From: Bartonella henselae str. Houston-1
GTDB taxonomy: Bacteria; Pseudomonadota; Alphaproteobacteria; Rhizobiales; Rhizobiaceae
Length of the DNA: 64,000 nucleotides
Reading direction: 5' to 3'
NCBI RefSeq assembly: GCF_000046705.1
Contig: NC_005956.1
Coordinates: 434,001 to 498,000, forward strand
Shown: piece by piece, positions 30,624 through 40,994 of the stretch
Position numbering within the stretch: the stretch's first letter is position 1
Layout: each line of letters opens with the position of its first letter
Position numbers and translations under genes: made by a program
The notes under the pieces: generated by a model
The model's input: the letters and a program-made list of their open reading frames with translations, nothing else
Databases searched by the model: none
What the model was told of the DNA's origin: nothing

Positions 30624-32312
30624 TTAAGGTGATGATTCATTTTTGACAGTGAGATTTACTTTGCTCAAAGCTGTGGACAAATCATTTTGAAGTGCAGTTT
30701 CGAGATCAGCGATTGTGAGGCCTTTGTTATCTTTTGCTGTTATTTTAATAATCAATGTTTGTGGATTTTTAGCAAAATCACCAAAGGACTTTGCAATACT
30801 TTCAGCTTTTTCGTGATTTTTCAAAAATATTCGGGGGCTTTGTGTCATCATGATATAGAAGTCATCATAGAGTTCCTTTTTGAGATCATGTTTGCTGTCA
30901 TTAAGATTTTGTGCAAGATAAGAAAAGAGTTTATCAATGAAACCAGCATCCGTATAGCGTACGTCAATTTCAGTTATACCAAAATTTTGAGAGACAGCAG
31001 TTATTGCCTCTTTTTGCCCAGAGAAGAGCTTTGTATCAACATCAATAGCTTTAGCAGATATTTCTCCAGAGCCAATATTCTTTATATTGAAAGACATTGG
31101 ATTAAGAAGGAGGGTATGCCTTTTTTCATCATAGGAGATATTAAGTTTTCCTGAAAGATCAAGGCGTTCAACATCCATGTTTTGGAGGAATTCTAAGTCT
31201 TTTTCATTCATTTTTTTAGGTACAATCGAGAGATTATCGAGAGAGAGCAGAAGTTTTTTCGGTATAGGCTGCTCCCATTGGCTTGGTTTGAATTGGAAGG
31301 ATGCAAGGGTTGCTTTTAACTGTGGTATATCAATGGTGACGTTATCAATTTTGGCATCGATTGAAGTAGTAGCAAGTAGAGTGTTTAGAATAATAGCATT
31401 CTCTGTTATTTTTTCAGCTTCTTGGTTATTTTCTTTCCTTGCATTAAGATAAGCTTCAACTAATCTCTCAGGTGTTTGTTTGAACGGCTTCATTTTTAGG
31501 CCAGATGTTTTGAATTTGCCAAGAGAAAAGGAAATATTCTTCTCTTTTTCTTCAAAAACATTGACCATTACGTTCTCTAAAGAAATAGGACCAATGATGG
31601 TTTTTCCTTGATTGAGAACGTTACGTTTTCCGAAAATGATAGAATGTGCGTAATTGATGTCAATATCTTGCGCTTTTATTGTATTACTCTTGACGTTCAG
31701 CATCTGTTTTGTACCATTTGCGGTTATCGTCGCAAGGCCCATATTTTTGATGCTAACAGAACCAATACGACCATTTTTAAAATGAGAAAGCTGAAAACCT
31801 TTTATTTCAAATTTTCCGGTTAATTTATTCTCGTTTTTTACAGAAAGAGATATATCTGGTGCAATCATGGAGGCAAATTGAAGACGCATAATTTGTTGCA
31901 AAAGACGCGATGTGATTGTTTTATCCTTTTCTTTTAAGGATACGCTATTAAAAGAAATTTTGGGAATTTGGAGGTGAATATTATGACGCTTTAAGTCAAC
32001 ATTATAAAGTGTAAAAGTGCCAGGAATAAAAAAAAGAGGGGGGCGAGCTGAAATGGCACCAATTTTAAGTGATATTCCGGCAGGAACTGGTAGGGTAACA
32101 TTTGTCAAATTGACTTTGCCTATGATACTAACTTCAGATGTTTTTGCTTTTATGGAGCGACGTGCTATTTCTTGTTTCACAAAACTGTCAAGATAGGGTT
32201 TTGCCATATAAAAACCGCCGACAAATATAATTGCCAGAATAGCAAAAAATCCAATAATAAGTGTAAGCCAATGTTTTAGATTACTTCGGTACCCACTATT
32301 AAGATTGATCAT
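30624..32312 (-). CDS. Large anchored envelope protein of unknown function
   Basis: I do not recognise a family. The product of about 562 residues has one N-terminal hydrophobic anchor (HWLTLIIGFFAILAIIFVGGFYMA, about 12-35) and a long region of alternating beta-type segments, many of the form I-x-I-x-N-V or V-x-I-P (VSIIGKVNLTNVTLPVPAG, ISLENVMVNV, ATTSIDAKIDNVTIDIPQL). The C-terminal part is more helical and charged. The layout resembles AsmA/TamB-like periplasmic proteins, but no signature is present. Start sites at 32336 (ATG) and 32312 (ATG) both have weak ribosome sites; 32312 is used here. Confidence 0.75.
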   Translation of the reverse strand: MINLNSGYRSNLKHWLTLIIGFFAILAIIFVGGFYMAKPYLDSFVKQEIARRSIKAKTSEVSIIGKVNLTNVTLPVPAGISLKIGAISARPPLFFIPGTFTLYNVDLKRHNIHLQIPKISFNSVSLKEKDKTITSRLLQQIMRLQFASMIAPDISLSVKNENKLTGKFEIKGFQLSHFKNGRIGSVSIKNMGLATITANGTKQMLNVKSNTIKAQDIDINYAHSIIFGKRNVLNQGKTIIGPISLENVMVNVFEEKEKNISFSLGKFKTSGLKMKPFKQTPERLVEAYLNARKENNQEAEKITENAIILNTLLATTSIDAKIDNVTIDIPQLKATLASFQFKPSQWEQPIPKKLLLSLDNLSIVPKKMNEKDLEFLQNMDVERLDLSGKLNISYDEKRHTLLLNPMSFNIKNIGSGEISAKAIDVDTKLFSGQKEAITAVSQNFGITEIDVRYTDAGFIDKLFSYLAQNLNDSKHDLKKELYDDFYIMMTQSPRIFLKNHEKAESIAKSFGDFAKNPQTLIIKITAKDNKGLTIADLETALQNDLSTALSKVNLTVKNESSP

Positions 32313-32603
32313 TATTTTTTCTTTCACTTTTATCATTTTCTCAAAAGAGTGAAAATAAATTTCTTTAAATAACGACAAATGTTAAAATATAGCATGTACC
32401 ATTTTCAACAGTTATCTATTTTTACTCTCTTTTTTAGAGGCATTCTCGCTTTTTTATAATGCAACTGTATTAATTGTCACCAATTTTCTTTGGTTTTAGC
32501 CTTTTATAAAAGGCACTTATAACAGACAAGAAGATATATGCTGATCCTCATTTTACCATTTTAAATCACTCTAAGGTATTCCTATTTCTGCTTTTATCTT
32601 GCC

Positions 32604-32621
32604 GCTGTTTATAAGAACAGC
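32604..32621. promoter_or_regulatory. Short palindrome before the SLC13-type carrier gene
   Basis: GCTGTT and AACAGC flank a 6-base centre, about 50 bases before the carrier start. It lies in the 357-base divergent spacer 32313-32669, which otherwise shows nothing recognisable. The size and position suit an operator; no regulator gene adjoins. Confidence 0.35.
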
Positions 32622-32669
32622 TAAAACACAGAAGATATGGTATTGTTTATTACAATTTAATGGGGAGAA

Positions 32670-34451
32670 ATGGGTATCATGACAGAAAATCAAATAATGG
32701 CTTTTCCTATCATTGGTCTCATGATGATTTTTTTTATTTGGGATCGGTTCCGTTATGATCTTATCGCTATTTGTACATTACTGATTGCTTGCATTGTTGG
32801 CCTTGTCAGCCCGAAGGAGGCGTTTAGCGGTTTTAGTAATGATATTGTTATCATTGTAGGGAGTGTATTTGTTGTCAGTACGGCTGTATCGCGTTCTGGT
32901 ATAATGGAATTTATTATCCAACGGATTTGGCCAGAGGTAAAATCTGTGCGCCTTCAATTGGCGTTTTTGGTTATTTCTGTGGTGCTTTTATCAATGTTTG
33001 TTAAAAACATTGGTGCTTTGGCTATCATGCTTCCGATTGCTTTTCAATTTGCTCGTCGTTCTCAGGTTTCACCTTCTGTCTTTTTGATGCCAATGGCATT
33101 TGGTTCTTTGTTAGGTGGTCTTATGACTCAGATAGGAACTTCCCCTAACGTTGTCATTTCAGCTATGCGAGAACGTTTATCTGGGGCTCCTTTTACTATG
33201 TTTGATTTTACACCGGTTGGTGCAGCTGTTGCTACTGCTGGTGTCTTATATTTGGTTTTTTTTTCTTGGCGTTTGCCTGTGCGTGTTCGTTCAGGTGTTT
33301 CGTTTGATGATGCGATTGATATTCGTAATTATGTTTTGGAAGTGCATATTCCAGCAAATTCGCCGATTGTGGGAAAAACTATTGTTGATCTTGTTAAGCC
33401 ATCAGGCGGTGATGTTATGGTGGTTCAAATTATCAGAAATAAAATATCTATTTCCCCATTGCCAGATTTTGTTTTGTCTGAAAATGATATTGTTTTGCTG
33501 GAAGGTTCACATACGGGGCTAGATAGTGTAATGAGTGCTGCTCGTTTAGAGTTTGCTACTGATCGAACTATTTCCACGGGTGATAAGGACAGCGACATTA
33601 ATATTGTTGAGGCAGTCATAACACATAATTCACCTCTTATTGGTGTCAGCGCGAGAGGTTTTTCACTCTTTGATCGCTATAATGTGAATTTGCTTGCGTT
33701 AAGTCGTCAGCATGAAAGAGTGCGGGGGAGACTCGGTGATATAGACTTTCATCTTGGTGATGTGATTGTTTTGCAGGGACAAGATGCGGTTATCCCAAAT
33801 TTGTTACGGGAACTGAAATGTTTGCCTTTAGCAAAACGTAATATTGTGTTTGGTAATTTACGACATGGTTTCGTCTCTTTAGCTATTCTCTTTATAGCAA
33901 TTATTTTTACGGCTTTTCAGATTGTTCCAGTTGCGTTTTCTTTTTTTTCTGCTGCCGCTGCAATGGTTATCTTTCGCGTTTTTCCAGCGCGTGATTTGTA
34001 TCAAGCACTCGATGGTCAAATATTAGTCTTATTAGCAGTTCTTATTCCAGTGAGTGAAGCGTTAGAGAAGACAGGATGTACGGATCTTATAGGTCAGTGG
34101 CTTAGTCAATTAGCGGTATTTTTTCCTCCATCTGGTGCATTAGCGCTTATGTTGATTACAGCCATGTTGGTAACGCCATTTTTAAATAATGCAGCGACAG
34201 TGATGATGGTAGCACCAATCTCGTCGAGTTTTGCGCATTCTCTTCATTATAAACCTGAAGCTTTTCTGATGGCTGTTGCAATTGGTGCGGGGTGTGAGTT
34301 TCTTACACCTATTGGACATCAAAGTAATATGCTTGTGATGGCGCCAGGAGGATATCGTTTTAGTGATTATCCACGCTTTGGCGCTCCTTTGGCAGTATTA
34401 ATAATAATTGTTGCGGTTCCAATGCTCATGTGGATTTGGCCATTACAATAG
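32670..34451 (+). CDS. SLC13/DASS-type permease with two TrkA-C (RCK_C) domains
   Basis: A 593-residue membrane carrier. The N-terminal half (about 8-205) and C-terminal half (about 390-590) hold hydrophobic helices of the divalent anion:Na+ symporter type, including FVKNIGALAIMLPIAFQFAR, GGLMTQIGTSPNVVISA, and the matching NNAATVMMVAPISSS and GCEFLTPIGHQSNMLV. These are the paired SNT-like substrate loops. Between them (about 215-385) are two TrkA-C domains (PANSPIVGKTIVDL...ENDIVLLEGS and HNSPLIGVSARGF...GDVIVLQG), which often sense ligand. The substrate may be sulphate, a dicarboxylate or another anion. GGGGAG sits very near the ATG at 32670; the ATG at 32679 is an alternative. Confidence 0.85.
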   Translation: MGIMTENQIMAFPIIGLMMIFFIWDRFRYDLIAICTLLIACIVGLVSPKEAFSGFSNDIVIIVGSVFVVSTAVSRSGIMEFIIQRIWPEVKSVRLQLAFLVISVVLLSMFVKNIGALAIMLPIAFQFARRSQVSPSVFLMPMAFGSLLGGLMTQIGTSPNVVISAMRERLSGAPFTMFDFTPVGAAVATAGVLYLVFFSWRLPVRVRSGVSFDDAIDIRNYVLEVHIPANSPIVGKTIVDLVKPSGGDVMVVQIIRNKISISPLPDFVLSENDIVLLEGSHTGLDSVMSAARLEFATDRTISTGDKDSDINIVEAVITHNSPLIGVSARGFSLFDRYNVNLLALSRQHERVRGRLGDIDFHLGDVIVLQGQDAVIPNLLRELKCLPLAKRNIVFGNLRHGFVSLAILFIAIIFTAFQIVPVAFSFFSAAAAMVIFRVFPARDLYQALDGQILVLLAVLIPVSEALEKTGCTDLIGQWLSQLAVFFPPSGALALMLITAMLVTPFLNNAATVMMVAPISSSFAHSLHYKPEAFLMAVAIGAGCEFLTPIGHQSNMLVMAPGGYRFSDYPRFGAPLAVLIIIVAVPMLMWIWPLQ

Positions 34452-35114
34452 AACATTTTTAGAACCTATAAATATCCAATCACAAAGGTCGTTAATCTTA
34501 TAAAGGTAAGTTGAAATGAGAGACTTTGCGTAAATGGTTTTGCTTGAAGCATGTATTTGTATCAAGCTTTATTATGGACTTCAGTATTAATTTTATGAGA
34601 GTAAAAATGCTTGTTTATTTGGTTTAAAATGTTTTCAATTATGAAAATTGAGCTATGGATTTTTTATGATGTTTTTAGTGAATTGGCTTTCCATTGTCAT
34701 TTTACTGTTGAGGATTTTAAAAACCACAACACACCAGTTACTTTTAAGATTTTAAAAGGTTTTTTCTATACACATAATGAGTGATGCTCCTAACTCACTA
34801 GGGGGAGATAAGGATAACACTATCGAGATTGTAAGCAAGTATTCATAGTAACGATAGACCCGTGATGACTTTCCTATTTTTACAAATAAAGCTCTCTAAG
34901 AGCTGTAATGTGAACTAAAAGGCATTAACATTGTTTTTGATTGATACATTTGAAAAAATCCAATCCGATCAGATATACAGTGATTTGAAATGAATAGGCT
35001 ATGATTTGAAACGAATAAACTGGCAATTTTAAGATTTTAAGTTAATTAGGGCTACCATATTTATTCATTTATGCGTAAAAGTGCAGAAAGTAATTTTTTT
35101 CAAGGTTATGATAC
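34452..35114. other. Spacer between the SLC13-type gene and the TPR gene
   Basis: 663 bases with no intact gene and no remnant I can identify. The right part should contain the promoter for the gene at 35115. Confidence 0.4.
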
Positions 35115-35786
35115 ATGTCGTATGATAGTTTTATTTCTGAAGTTAATGCAGAGTTTCGTCAGGAAAAGGCTCTTGCTTTTTGGAGACGTTACGGTTTGTG
35201 GGTTGTTTTTGCAGCCATTATTTTTGTATTGATGATCGTTATTTATCAAATTTATCATCATGTGCAAATGAAGAAAGCCGGTCATATTGGTGATGCATTT
35301 ATAGAAGTTCTTGATTTTGCGGATACACGCCATTTTGATGAGGCGATGAAACGATTGGAAGATGTTAAAGCCTCTAACTTTGGTGGGTATCCTTTTCTTG
35401 CGCGTTTGCGTGAGGCTTCTTTACTCATGGAACAAGGGGATGCTGTTAAATCAGTGGAGGTTTTTGATTCTATCGCGGCTGATGAAAAAGCACCACCAAT
35501 TTTGCGGGCAGTTGCAAAAATTCGGGCGGCTTATATTTTGGTTGATACAGGAAGCTTAGATGATGTCAAAAAACGCGTCAAAGACATGGCAAATGATCTT
35601 GGGTCTATGCGTATGTCTGCAAGAGAGGCTTTGGGTTTAGCTGCTTATAAAGCTGATAAAATGGATGAGGCGGTTGATTATTTTAGGAAGATTTCTAAAG
35701 AAGGTGCTCTAGGATCAAAAATAACAGAGAGAGCACGCATTATGCTTGAGCTTATGCAAGCTGAGGGCAAGGCAAATAGGGAATAA
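35115..35786 (+). CDS. YfgM-like tetratricopeptide protein
   Basis: A 223-residue protein with a cytoplasmic N-terminus ([23 protein letters not shown]), one membrane helix ([23 protein letters not shown], about 28-50), and a periplasmic TPR-like helical domain of the YfgM/TPR_21 type. YfgM is an accessory of the Sec translocon and periplasmic chaperone network in E. coli. Its gene there precedes bamB and der. Here der starts 4 bases after the stop and bamB is absent from between them. The pair is surely one operon. Confidence 0.85.
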   Translation: MSYDSFISEVNAEFRQEKALAFWRRYGLWVVFAAIIFVLMIVIYQIYHHVQMKKAGHIGDAFIEVLDFADTRHFDEAMKRLEDVKASNFGGYPFLARLREASLLMEQGDAVKSVEVFDSIAADEKAPPILRAVAKIRAAYILVDTGSLDDVKKRVKDMANDLGSMRMSAREALGLAAYKADKMDEAVDYFRKISKEGALGSKITERARIMLELMQAEGKANRE

Positions 35787-35790
35787 ATTA

Positions 35791-37218
35791 ATGAGCCTTA
35801 CCATTGCTATAGTTGGTCGTCCTAATGTTGGAAAGTCAACGCTTTTTAATCGTTTGGTTGGGCAAAAATTGGCTTTGGTTGATGATAAGCCTGGTGTGAC
35901 ACGCGATCGGCGTGTTCATGCTGCAACACTTCAAGATCTGCGTTTTGATGTGATTGATACGGCTGGGTTGGAAGAAACCGGTGATCATACACTCGAAGGT
36001 CGTATGCGTGCTCATACAAAAGCTGCTATCGATGAAGCGGATCTTATTTTATTTGTATTTGATGCAAAGAGTGGAATAACGCCGAGTGATTTAAATTTTG
36101 CGTCACTGGTTCGCAAATCAGGCAAGCCGATTGTGCTTGTTGCCAATAAATCTGAGTCAAAAGCGGCAATTGGGGGAGAATATGAGGCATGGTCGTTAGG
36201 GTTGGGGGAGCCTTGTTCAATATCTGCTGAACATGGTTTAGGTCTTTCGGATCTTCGTGATGCAATTATGAAGGCTAGTGGGGGAGAGAGAATTTTTGCA
36301 AGCAAAAACCAAGAAGAACATATTGCTTTACAGTCAGCATCTCTTGATGATTATATTGATAATTTAGAAGAAAAGGGGGATGTTTACGATAAAAGTAAAC
36401 CCCTTCGGATTGCAGTTGCTGGTCGCCCAAACACCGGAAAATCAACTCTCATCAATAGGATGTTAGGGCAAGATCGTTTGTTGACAGGACCTGAAGCAGG
36501 ATTAACTCGTGATTCCATTTCTGTGGATTGGGAATGGCGCGGTCGTCATATTAAGCTTTTTGATACTGCAGGTTTACGTCGAAAGTCGAAAATTCAAGAA
36601 AAATTAGAAAAACTTTCTGTTGCAGATACTTTGCGTGCAATTCGTTTTGCGGAAGTGGTAGTAATTGTTTTTGATGCAACTACACCTTTTGAAAAGCAGG
36701 ATTTACAAATTGCTGATCTTGTGATTCGTGAAGGGCGTGTTCCACTTATTGCTTTCAATAAGTGGGATCTTATTGAAAATAGTCAGGCAACATTGGTTGA
36801 TTTGCATGAAAAATGCATCCGCCTTCTTCCTCAAGTTCGTGGTTTGAGAGCTGTTCCTTTATCGGGTCAATATGGTCAAGGGATTGATAAATTGATGGAA
36901 AATGTCATGATGATGCACCGTGTGTGGAATCGTCGTATTTCCACGGGAAAATTGAACCGATGGCTTGAAACGATCGTTGCGCATCATCCCCCGCCTGCGG
37001 TTTTGGGGCGTCGACTTAAGGTCAAATATGTCACACAGGTTAAGACACGTCCTCCTGGATTTGTGTTTTCTTGCTCGCGACCAAAGCTCATGCCTCAATC
37101 GTATTTACGTTATCTTTCTAATGAATTGCGTAATACGTTTGATATGCCTGGGATACCAATTCGCATATCATTACGGGCATCTGATAATCCCTTTGCAACG
37201 CGTTCCAAAAAGAAATAA
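35791..37218 (+). CDS. der: Ribosome assembly GTPase Der (EngA)
   Basis: Der is a double GTPase needed for 50S subunit maturation. The 475-residue protein has two G domains with P loops GRPNVGKST (9-17) and GRPNTGKST (about 211-219), DTAGL switch motifs after each (VIDTAGLEE and LFDTAGLRR), NKxD-type motifs (VANKSE, in which Glu replaces Asp, and FNKWDL), and the C-terminal KH-like domain ([34 protein letters not shown]). The ATG at 35791 is the correct start; an earlier in-frame ATG at 35746 lies inside the TPR gene. Confidence 0.97.
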   Translation: MSLTIAIVGRPNVGKSTLFNRLVGQKLALVDDKPGVTRDRRVHAATLQDLRFDVIDTAGLEETGDHTLEGRMRAHTKAAIDEADLILFVFDAKSGITPSDLNFASLVRKSGKPIVLVANKSESKAAIGGEYEAWSLGLGEPCSISAEHGLGLSDLRDAIMKASGGERIFASKNQEEHIALQSASLDDYIDNLEEKGDVYDKSKPLRIAVAGRPNTGKSTLINRMLGQDRLLTGPEAGLTRDSISVDWEWRGRHIKLFDTAGLRRKSKIQEKLEKLSVADTLRAIRFAEVVVIVFDATTPFEKQDLQIADLVIREGRVPLIAFNKWDLIENSQATLVDLHEKCIRLLPQVRGLRAVPLSGQYGQGIDKLMENVMMMHRVWNRRISTGKLNRWLETIVAHHPPPAVLGRRLKVKYVTQVKTRPPGFVFSCSRPKLMPQSYLRYLSNELRNTFDMPGIPIRISLRASDNPFATRSKKK

Positions 37219-38111
37219 TCACTCTCTATTTTTTCAAAGTTTATGAAATCTGCATTTAATAAAAACAATTTTTTAAATAAGCTTTTTTATGAATTATTGA
37301 GTTTTAATATCAAAAATGAATTGATCAACAAAATAGACATAATGTTATCTTCGATATGATAAATTGATTTATAAAAATAATTTATTACTCTCCTTATTAA
37401 ATGAGAAAATCCGATAGAGTAATACTCTTTCATTTCAATTCCCCTTATCAAAATTAAAAAATTGCAGTTTAATTCCACGTTAGAGGAGAGATTAACATGT
37501 GGACAAAAATCGTTTGAGAAAGAATACAATCCTCTTAATGCAGGAGCAGATGCGAAATTGGAGACTAGAGAATAGCATTATGGTGCTGGCTTGTGCAAAG
37601 AGCTTTGCACCATCTTTCCATAGGCAGTAAAGGTAGTTGGGGGGCAAGAATGCCACTGTTTGCGGTGGTTTATTCAAATAAAAATGTTTGCAAAAGTTAT
37701 CAATATTCAAGTGGTAGGAAGAGAAACGCCAACTTTGATTGCAATTGCACAAAGTGGTATAGCGTTCATCTTTAAAATCCTGTTTAACAGCTCTTTGTAT
37801 ATGTTCTGTATGAAAAGGGAGGGCTTATATTTCGTACATTCAAAGAGGAATGCGTTTTATTGATGAAGGATGGATGAAGCCTAAAATAACGGATTTATCT
37901 CGGAGGATGTTTGCTCAGTGTGTTTCTACATTTTGGACAACGCATTGATTTATAACGGTAATGCATTGTTTTACATGTTGAATGAAAGTCCTGAATATCG
38001 TAAGATTCTTTCATTTCAAACTTGTTTATATTGCATCAAAAAAACTATTCCCTTGCACGTTATAAGCGGGGCTGGCGTGTGGATAAAAACTATTAAAGAC
38101 AAGAAGTAAAA
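37219..38111. other. Decayed region between der and an integrase remnant
   Basis: About 890 bases of former coding DNA with no intact gene. Short plus-strand frames near 37500-37870 change phase and stop; I cannot name them. On the minus strand near 37,420 a short frame begins MKEYYSIGFSHLIRR and resembles the frame starting at 4153. The segment 38045-38111 just before the integrase remnant is repeated near 60,280. Confidence 0.45.
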
Positions 38112-38590
38112 ATGCCTCTTATGAACCGTCTCAAGTGCCAATGGCTGTCGCAACATTGGGAGTTAGTAAAGAGTATGAGGGTGCTGACTTGCTTCTCATA
38201 AGCGTAAAGATGGGGAGGCACAATGGCTTTATCGTTATATCATTTACGGGCGTGGTGTCGCAAAATGGACTGGCGGGCATTGAGAAATTTTTCTTTAAAA
38301 CAAACGCGTGAATTGGCAATCCAATGCCATTCTGTTTTACATGAAAGGCGTGATCCCATTAAAGAACGTGAGAAACAAAAGCGTGAGGCAATGCTTAATC
38401 TGCATGATTTAAAAGATATTGCTCCTCAATGTTTTTGAAAGTCGTAAAGTCGAATTAAAAGGAGATGGTAAAGATGGGAACTGGTTTAGACCCTTAAAAC
38501 TTTATATTCTTCCCAAATTAGGCTGTATACCCGTTTTAGAAATTATCCAAACGGGCAGAAGGACAGTTATGGTTTTATTTCAAGGTAATG
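38112..38590 (+). pseudogene. Truncated integrase pseudogene (P4-type, N-terminal part)
   Basis: The ATG at 38112 begins MPLMNRL, then successive frames give HKRKDGEAQWLYRYIIYGRG (about 38195-38255), RALRNFSLKQTRELAI with RDPIKEREKQKREAM (about 38265-38400), and FESRKVELKGDGKDGNWFRP, LYILPKLGCIPVLEI (about 38420-38550). This is the order of the arm-binding and core-binding parts of a P4/IntS-type phage integrase. At least three frame changes are needed. The catalytic domain with its R-H-R-Y residues is absent, and similarity ends near 38,560. It is the remains of a prophage or island integrase between der and atpI. Confidence 0.8.
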
Positions 38591-38792
38591 CAACAGGGCA
38601 TTATCACCCGGATGAGGAGGGCATTTGAAGGTGTGTTCAGGGTTGCAGTTTATAAAATTGAAAGCCACGCTATTTATGCGATAAATTGTGATAGATTTCT
38701 TTTATTGGCTTGACGAATAAATTGGGGACCAATATGTTACGCACGGTCTTGTAAGATGCGTTTTGACTTTGCTTTTTATTAAGGAGCCAATT

Positions 38793-39218
38793 ATGGCAAA
38801 GGACAACGAGCCCGTTGTACCAAAAGAGGAAGCTGACGGAAAAAAGCAAGAAGACTGTTTTAATTCAGAGGATTTGGAATGTCGTAGTCAGAATTTAGGT
38901 TTAGCTTTAATGCGTAAAAAAGCATTAAAGAAGCGAGGGTATAGAAAAGAGGGAGGAGAGCCACAAGGAACGATGGCACGTGCAATTAAGCTTTCTAGTG
39001 AGTTTTTGGCAAGTATTATCGTAGGCGTTGTTTTAGGGTTAGGATTTGACCAGCTAGCAGGTTCATTGCCATGGGGATTAGTATTTTTTCTTTTTCTTGG
39101 ATTTGCTGCTGGTGTCTTGAGTATTCTTCGGTCTGTAGGCTATATTGCCTTCAGTCAATTAGGTCAAAAAGGCGCGTCGCGCCAAGATAAAGGGGCCGAT
39201 AAAAGGTCCGATAAATGA
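38793..39218 (+). CDS. atpI: ATP synthase protein I
   Basis: AtpI assists assembly of the c-ring in the Fo sector. The 141-residue product has a long charged N-terminal tail, then [53 protein letters not shown] with two membrane helices, the AtpI/Gcn-like signature, and a basic C-terminal tail. AAGGAG lies seven bases before the ATG at 38793. It leads the Fo operon, with atpB starting 8 bases after its stop. Confidence 0.9.
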   Translation: MAKDNEPVVPKEEADGKKQEDCFNSEDLECRSQNLGLALMRKKALKKRGYRKEGGEPQGTMARAIKLSSEFLASIIVGVVLGLGFDQLAGSLPWGLVFFLFLGFAAGVLSILRSVGYIAFSQLGQKGASRQDKGADKRSDK

Positions 39219-39225
39219 GGTTGAA

Positions 39226-39984
39226 GTGACATCGCACGCTCCAGATCCTGTTCATCAATTTGAGGTTTCACGGTTGATTAATATTTCCATAGGAAATATG
39301 GATTTATCTTTTACAAATGTATCATTTTTTATAGTTGCGACTGTTGTTGTAAGTTCAGTCTTTCTCTTTATTTCCTCATCAAGTCGAGGGTTAGTGCCAA
39401 CGCGGATGCAATCTGTCTCAGAGATGGCGTATGAATTTGTAGCATCGACTTTGCGAGAATCATCTGGTGTGCAGGGAATGCAATTTTTTCCTTTAGTTTT
39501 TTCTCTGTTTACTTTTATTTTGGTTGCTAATTTTATTGGTCTTTTCCCTTATTTTTATACGATTACTTCTCAGATTATGATCACGTTTTCACTGGCGATG
39601 TTGGTGATTTTTACGGTGATTAGTTATGGTTTTTATAAGCATGGGGTTGGTTTTTTGAAACTGTTTGTTCCCAGTGGGGTGCCTGTTCTGATTTTACCTT
39701 TGGTTACGATGATTGAAGTTATTTCTTTTTTCTCTCGTCCTATCAGTCTTTCACTTCGTTTGTTTGCAAATATGCTTGCTGGCCATATTACCCTCAAAGT
39801 TTTTTCTGGTTTTATTGTCTCAATGATTGGAATAGGAATCATGGGCGTAGGTGGTTCTATTTTACCGCTTATCATGACTGTAGCGATTACTGCTCTTGAA
39901 TTTTTGGTTGCGTTTCTTCAGGCTTACGTTTTTACGGTTTTAACTTGTATGTATCTTAATGATGCAGTCCATCCGGGGCATTAA
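39226..39984 (+). CDS. atpB: ATP synthase subunit a
   Basis: Subunit a forms the proton half-channels beside the c-ring in the inner membrane. The 252-residue protein opens with the alphaproteobacterial DPVHQFEV segment and contains about six hydrophobic segments. The essential Arg is in [18 protein letters not shown], and [25 protein letters not shown] closes the protein. GTG at 39226 is the start. The next gene is atpE, 58 bases on. Confidence 0.96.
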   Translation: MTSHAPDPVHQFEVSRLINISIGNMDLSFTNVSFFIVATVVVSSVFLFISSSSRGLVPTRMQSVSEMAYEFVASTLRESSGVQGMQFFPLVFSLFTFILVANFIGLFPYFYTITSQIMITFSLAMLVIFTVISYGFYKHGVGFLKLFVPSGVPVLILPLVTMIEVISFFSRPISLSLRLFANMLAGHITLKVFSGFIVSMIGIGIMGVGGSILPLIMTVAITALEFLVAFLQAYVFTVLTCMYLNDAVHPGH

Positions 39985-40042
39985 TAAAACTGGCGGTTTT
40001 CCGTCAAATGGTGCAATTTCGCTTTAAAGGAGAATAAATAAT

Positions 40043-40273
40043 ATGGAATTAGTGCTTGCAGCAAAATATATTGGTGCTGGTCTTGCTTGCTTTGGTATGG
40101 CAGGCACAGCTTTAGGTCTTGGAAATATTTTTGGTAGCTATCTTTCTGGTGCGTTACGCAATCCATCAGCTGCAGATAGTCAGTTTGGTCGTCTAGTTTT
40201 TGGTTTTGCTGTGACAGAGGCTTTGGGCATTTTTTCATTGCTTGTTGCTTTGTTGCTTCTTTTTGCGGTTTGA
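40043..40273 (+). CDS. atpE: ATP synthase subunit c
   Basis: This 76-residue hairpin protein forms the rotating c-ring. The first helix is GAGLACFGMAGTALGLGNIFGSYL, the polar loop ALRNPSA follows, and the second helix carries the proton-binding carboxylate Glu59 in GFAVTEALGIFSLLVALLLLF. AAAGGAG lies upstream. Glu rather than Asp at this site is usual outside the gamma-proteobacteria. Confidence 0.97.
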   Translation: MELVLAAKYIGAGLACFGMAGTALGLGNIFGSYLSGALRNPSAADSQFGRLVFGFAVTEALGIFSLLVALLLLFAV

Positions 40274-40415
40274 TTATTTTCAAAAGGGTATATCTGCTTT
40301 CTTTATGAGAGGTAGGCATGCTCTTTTGATTTTATATAAGGAAGGAACGTTAGTCAGCCATCATTTGTTCTAAAATAAAGAGCCTTAAGTCAGGTTATTT
40401 GAAGGATAAAAAAGA

Positions 40416-40982
40416 ATGTTTATTTCCAGTGCTTATGCGCAGAACACTGAGACATCGTTAGAGCATATTAAAAATGTAGCAGAGCGTATCGATCGTGTGT
40501 TTCCACCTTTTGATTTTGTGCATTTTGGTTCACATCTTTTTTGGTTAGCAATTTCTTTTGGGCTTTTTTATCTTTTCATTTCTCGTGTGATTGTACCGCG
40601 TATTGGTGGTGTTATTGAAACACGTCGGGATCGAATCGCATCTGATTTAGATCAAGCGATGCGCATGAAACAAGAAGCAGATATTGTTGTTGAAACTTAC
40701 GAACGGAAGTTAGCACAAGCACGTTCACAAGCTCATGTTATAGCGCAGACAGCTAGTGAAGAGATAAAACAAAAGGTTGAGCTTGAACGAAAGGAAATTG
40801 AAGCAAATTTAGAGAAAAAGTTGACAGATGCTGAAAAACAGATAGCAAAAATTCGCGATAAAGCTATGAAGAGTGTTGGCTCCATTGCTGAAGAAGTAGC
40901 TCTTGAAATTGTAAAAAAATTGATTGATGTTGAAGTCAGTAAAGAGTCTGTTCGTTCAGCTGTTAAAGCTACAGGTTACTGA
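40416..40982 (+). CDS. atpF': ATP synthase subunit b'
   Basis: One of two stator b-type subunits in alphaproteobacterial ATP synthase. The 188-residue protein has one membrane helix ([27 protein letters not shown], about 41-67) and a long charged coiled coil ([36 protein letters not shown] onward) that would pair with subunit b. An N-terminal stretch ending AYAQ looks like a cleavable segment. The b gene follows 12 bases later. Confidence 0.93.
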   Translation: MFISSAYAQNTETSLEHIKNVAERIDRVFPPFDFVHFGSHLFWLAISFGLFYLFISRVIVPRIGGVIETRRDRIASDLDQAMRMKQEADIVVETYERKLAQARSQAHVIAQTASEEIKQKVELERKEIEANLEKKLTDAEKQIAKIRDKAMKSVGSIAEEVALEIVKKLIDVEVSKESVRSAVKATGY

Positions 40983-40994
40983 GGATTTACAAAA

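Noticed and set aside
30687-31154. 155-codon plus-strand frame
   Set aside because: It is antisense to the large envelope protein gene and shows only scrambled composition.
35746-35790. Earlier in-frame ATG for der
   Set aside because: It would place 15 residues unlike the Der family inside the preceding gene; the ATG at 35791 starts at the family's usual point.
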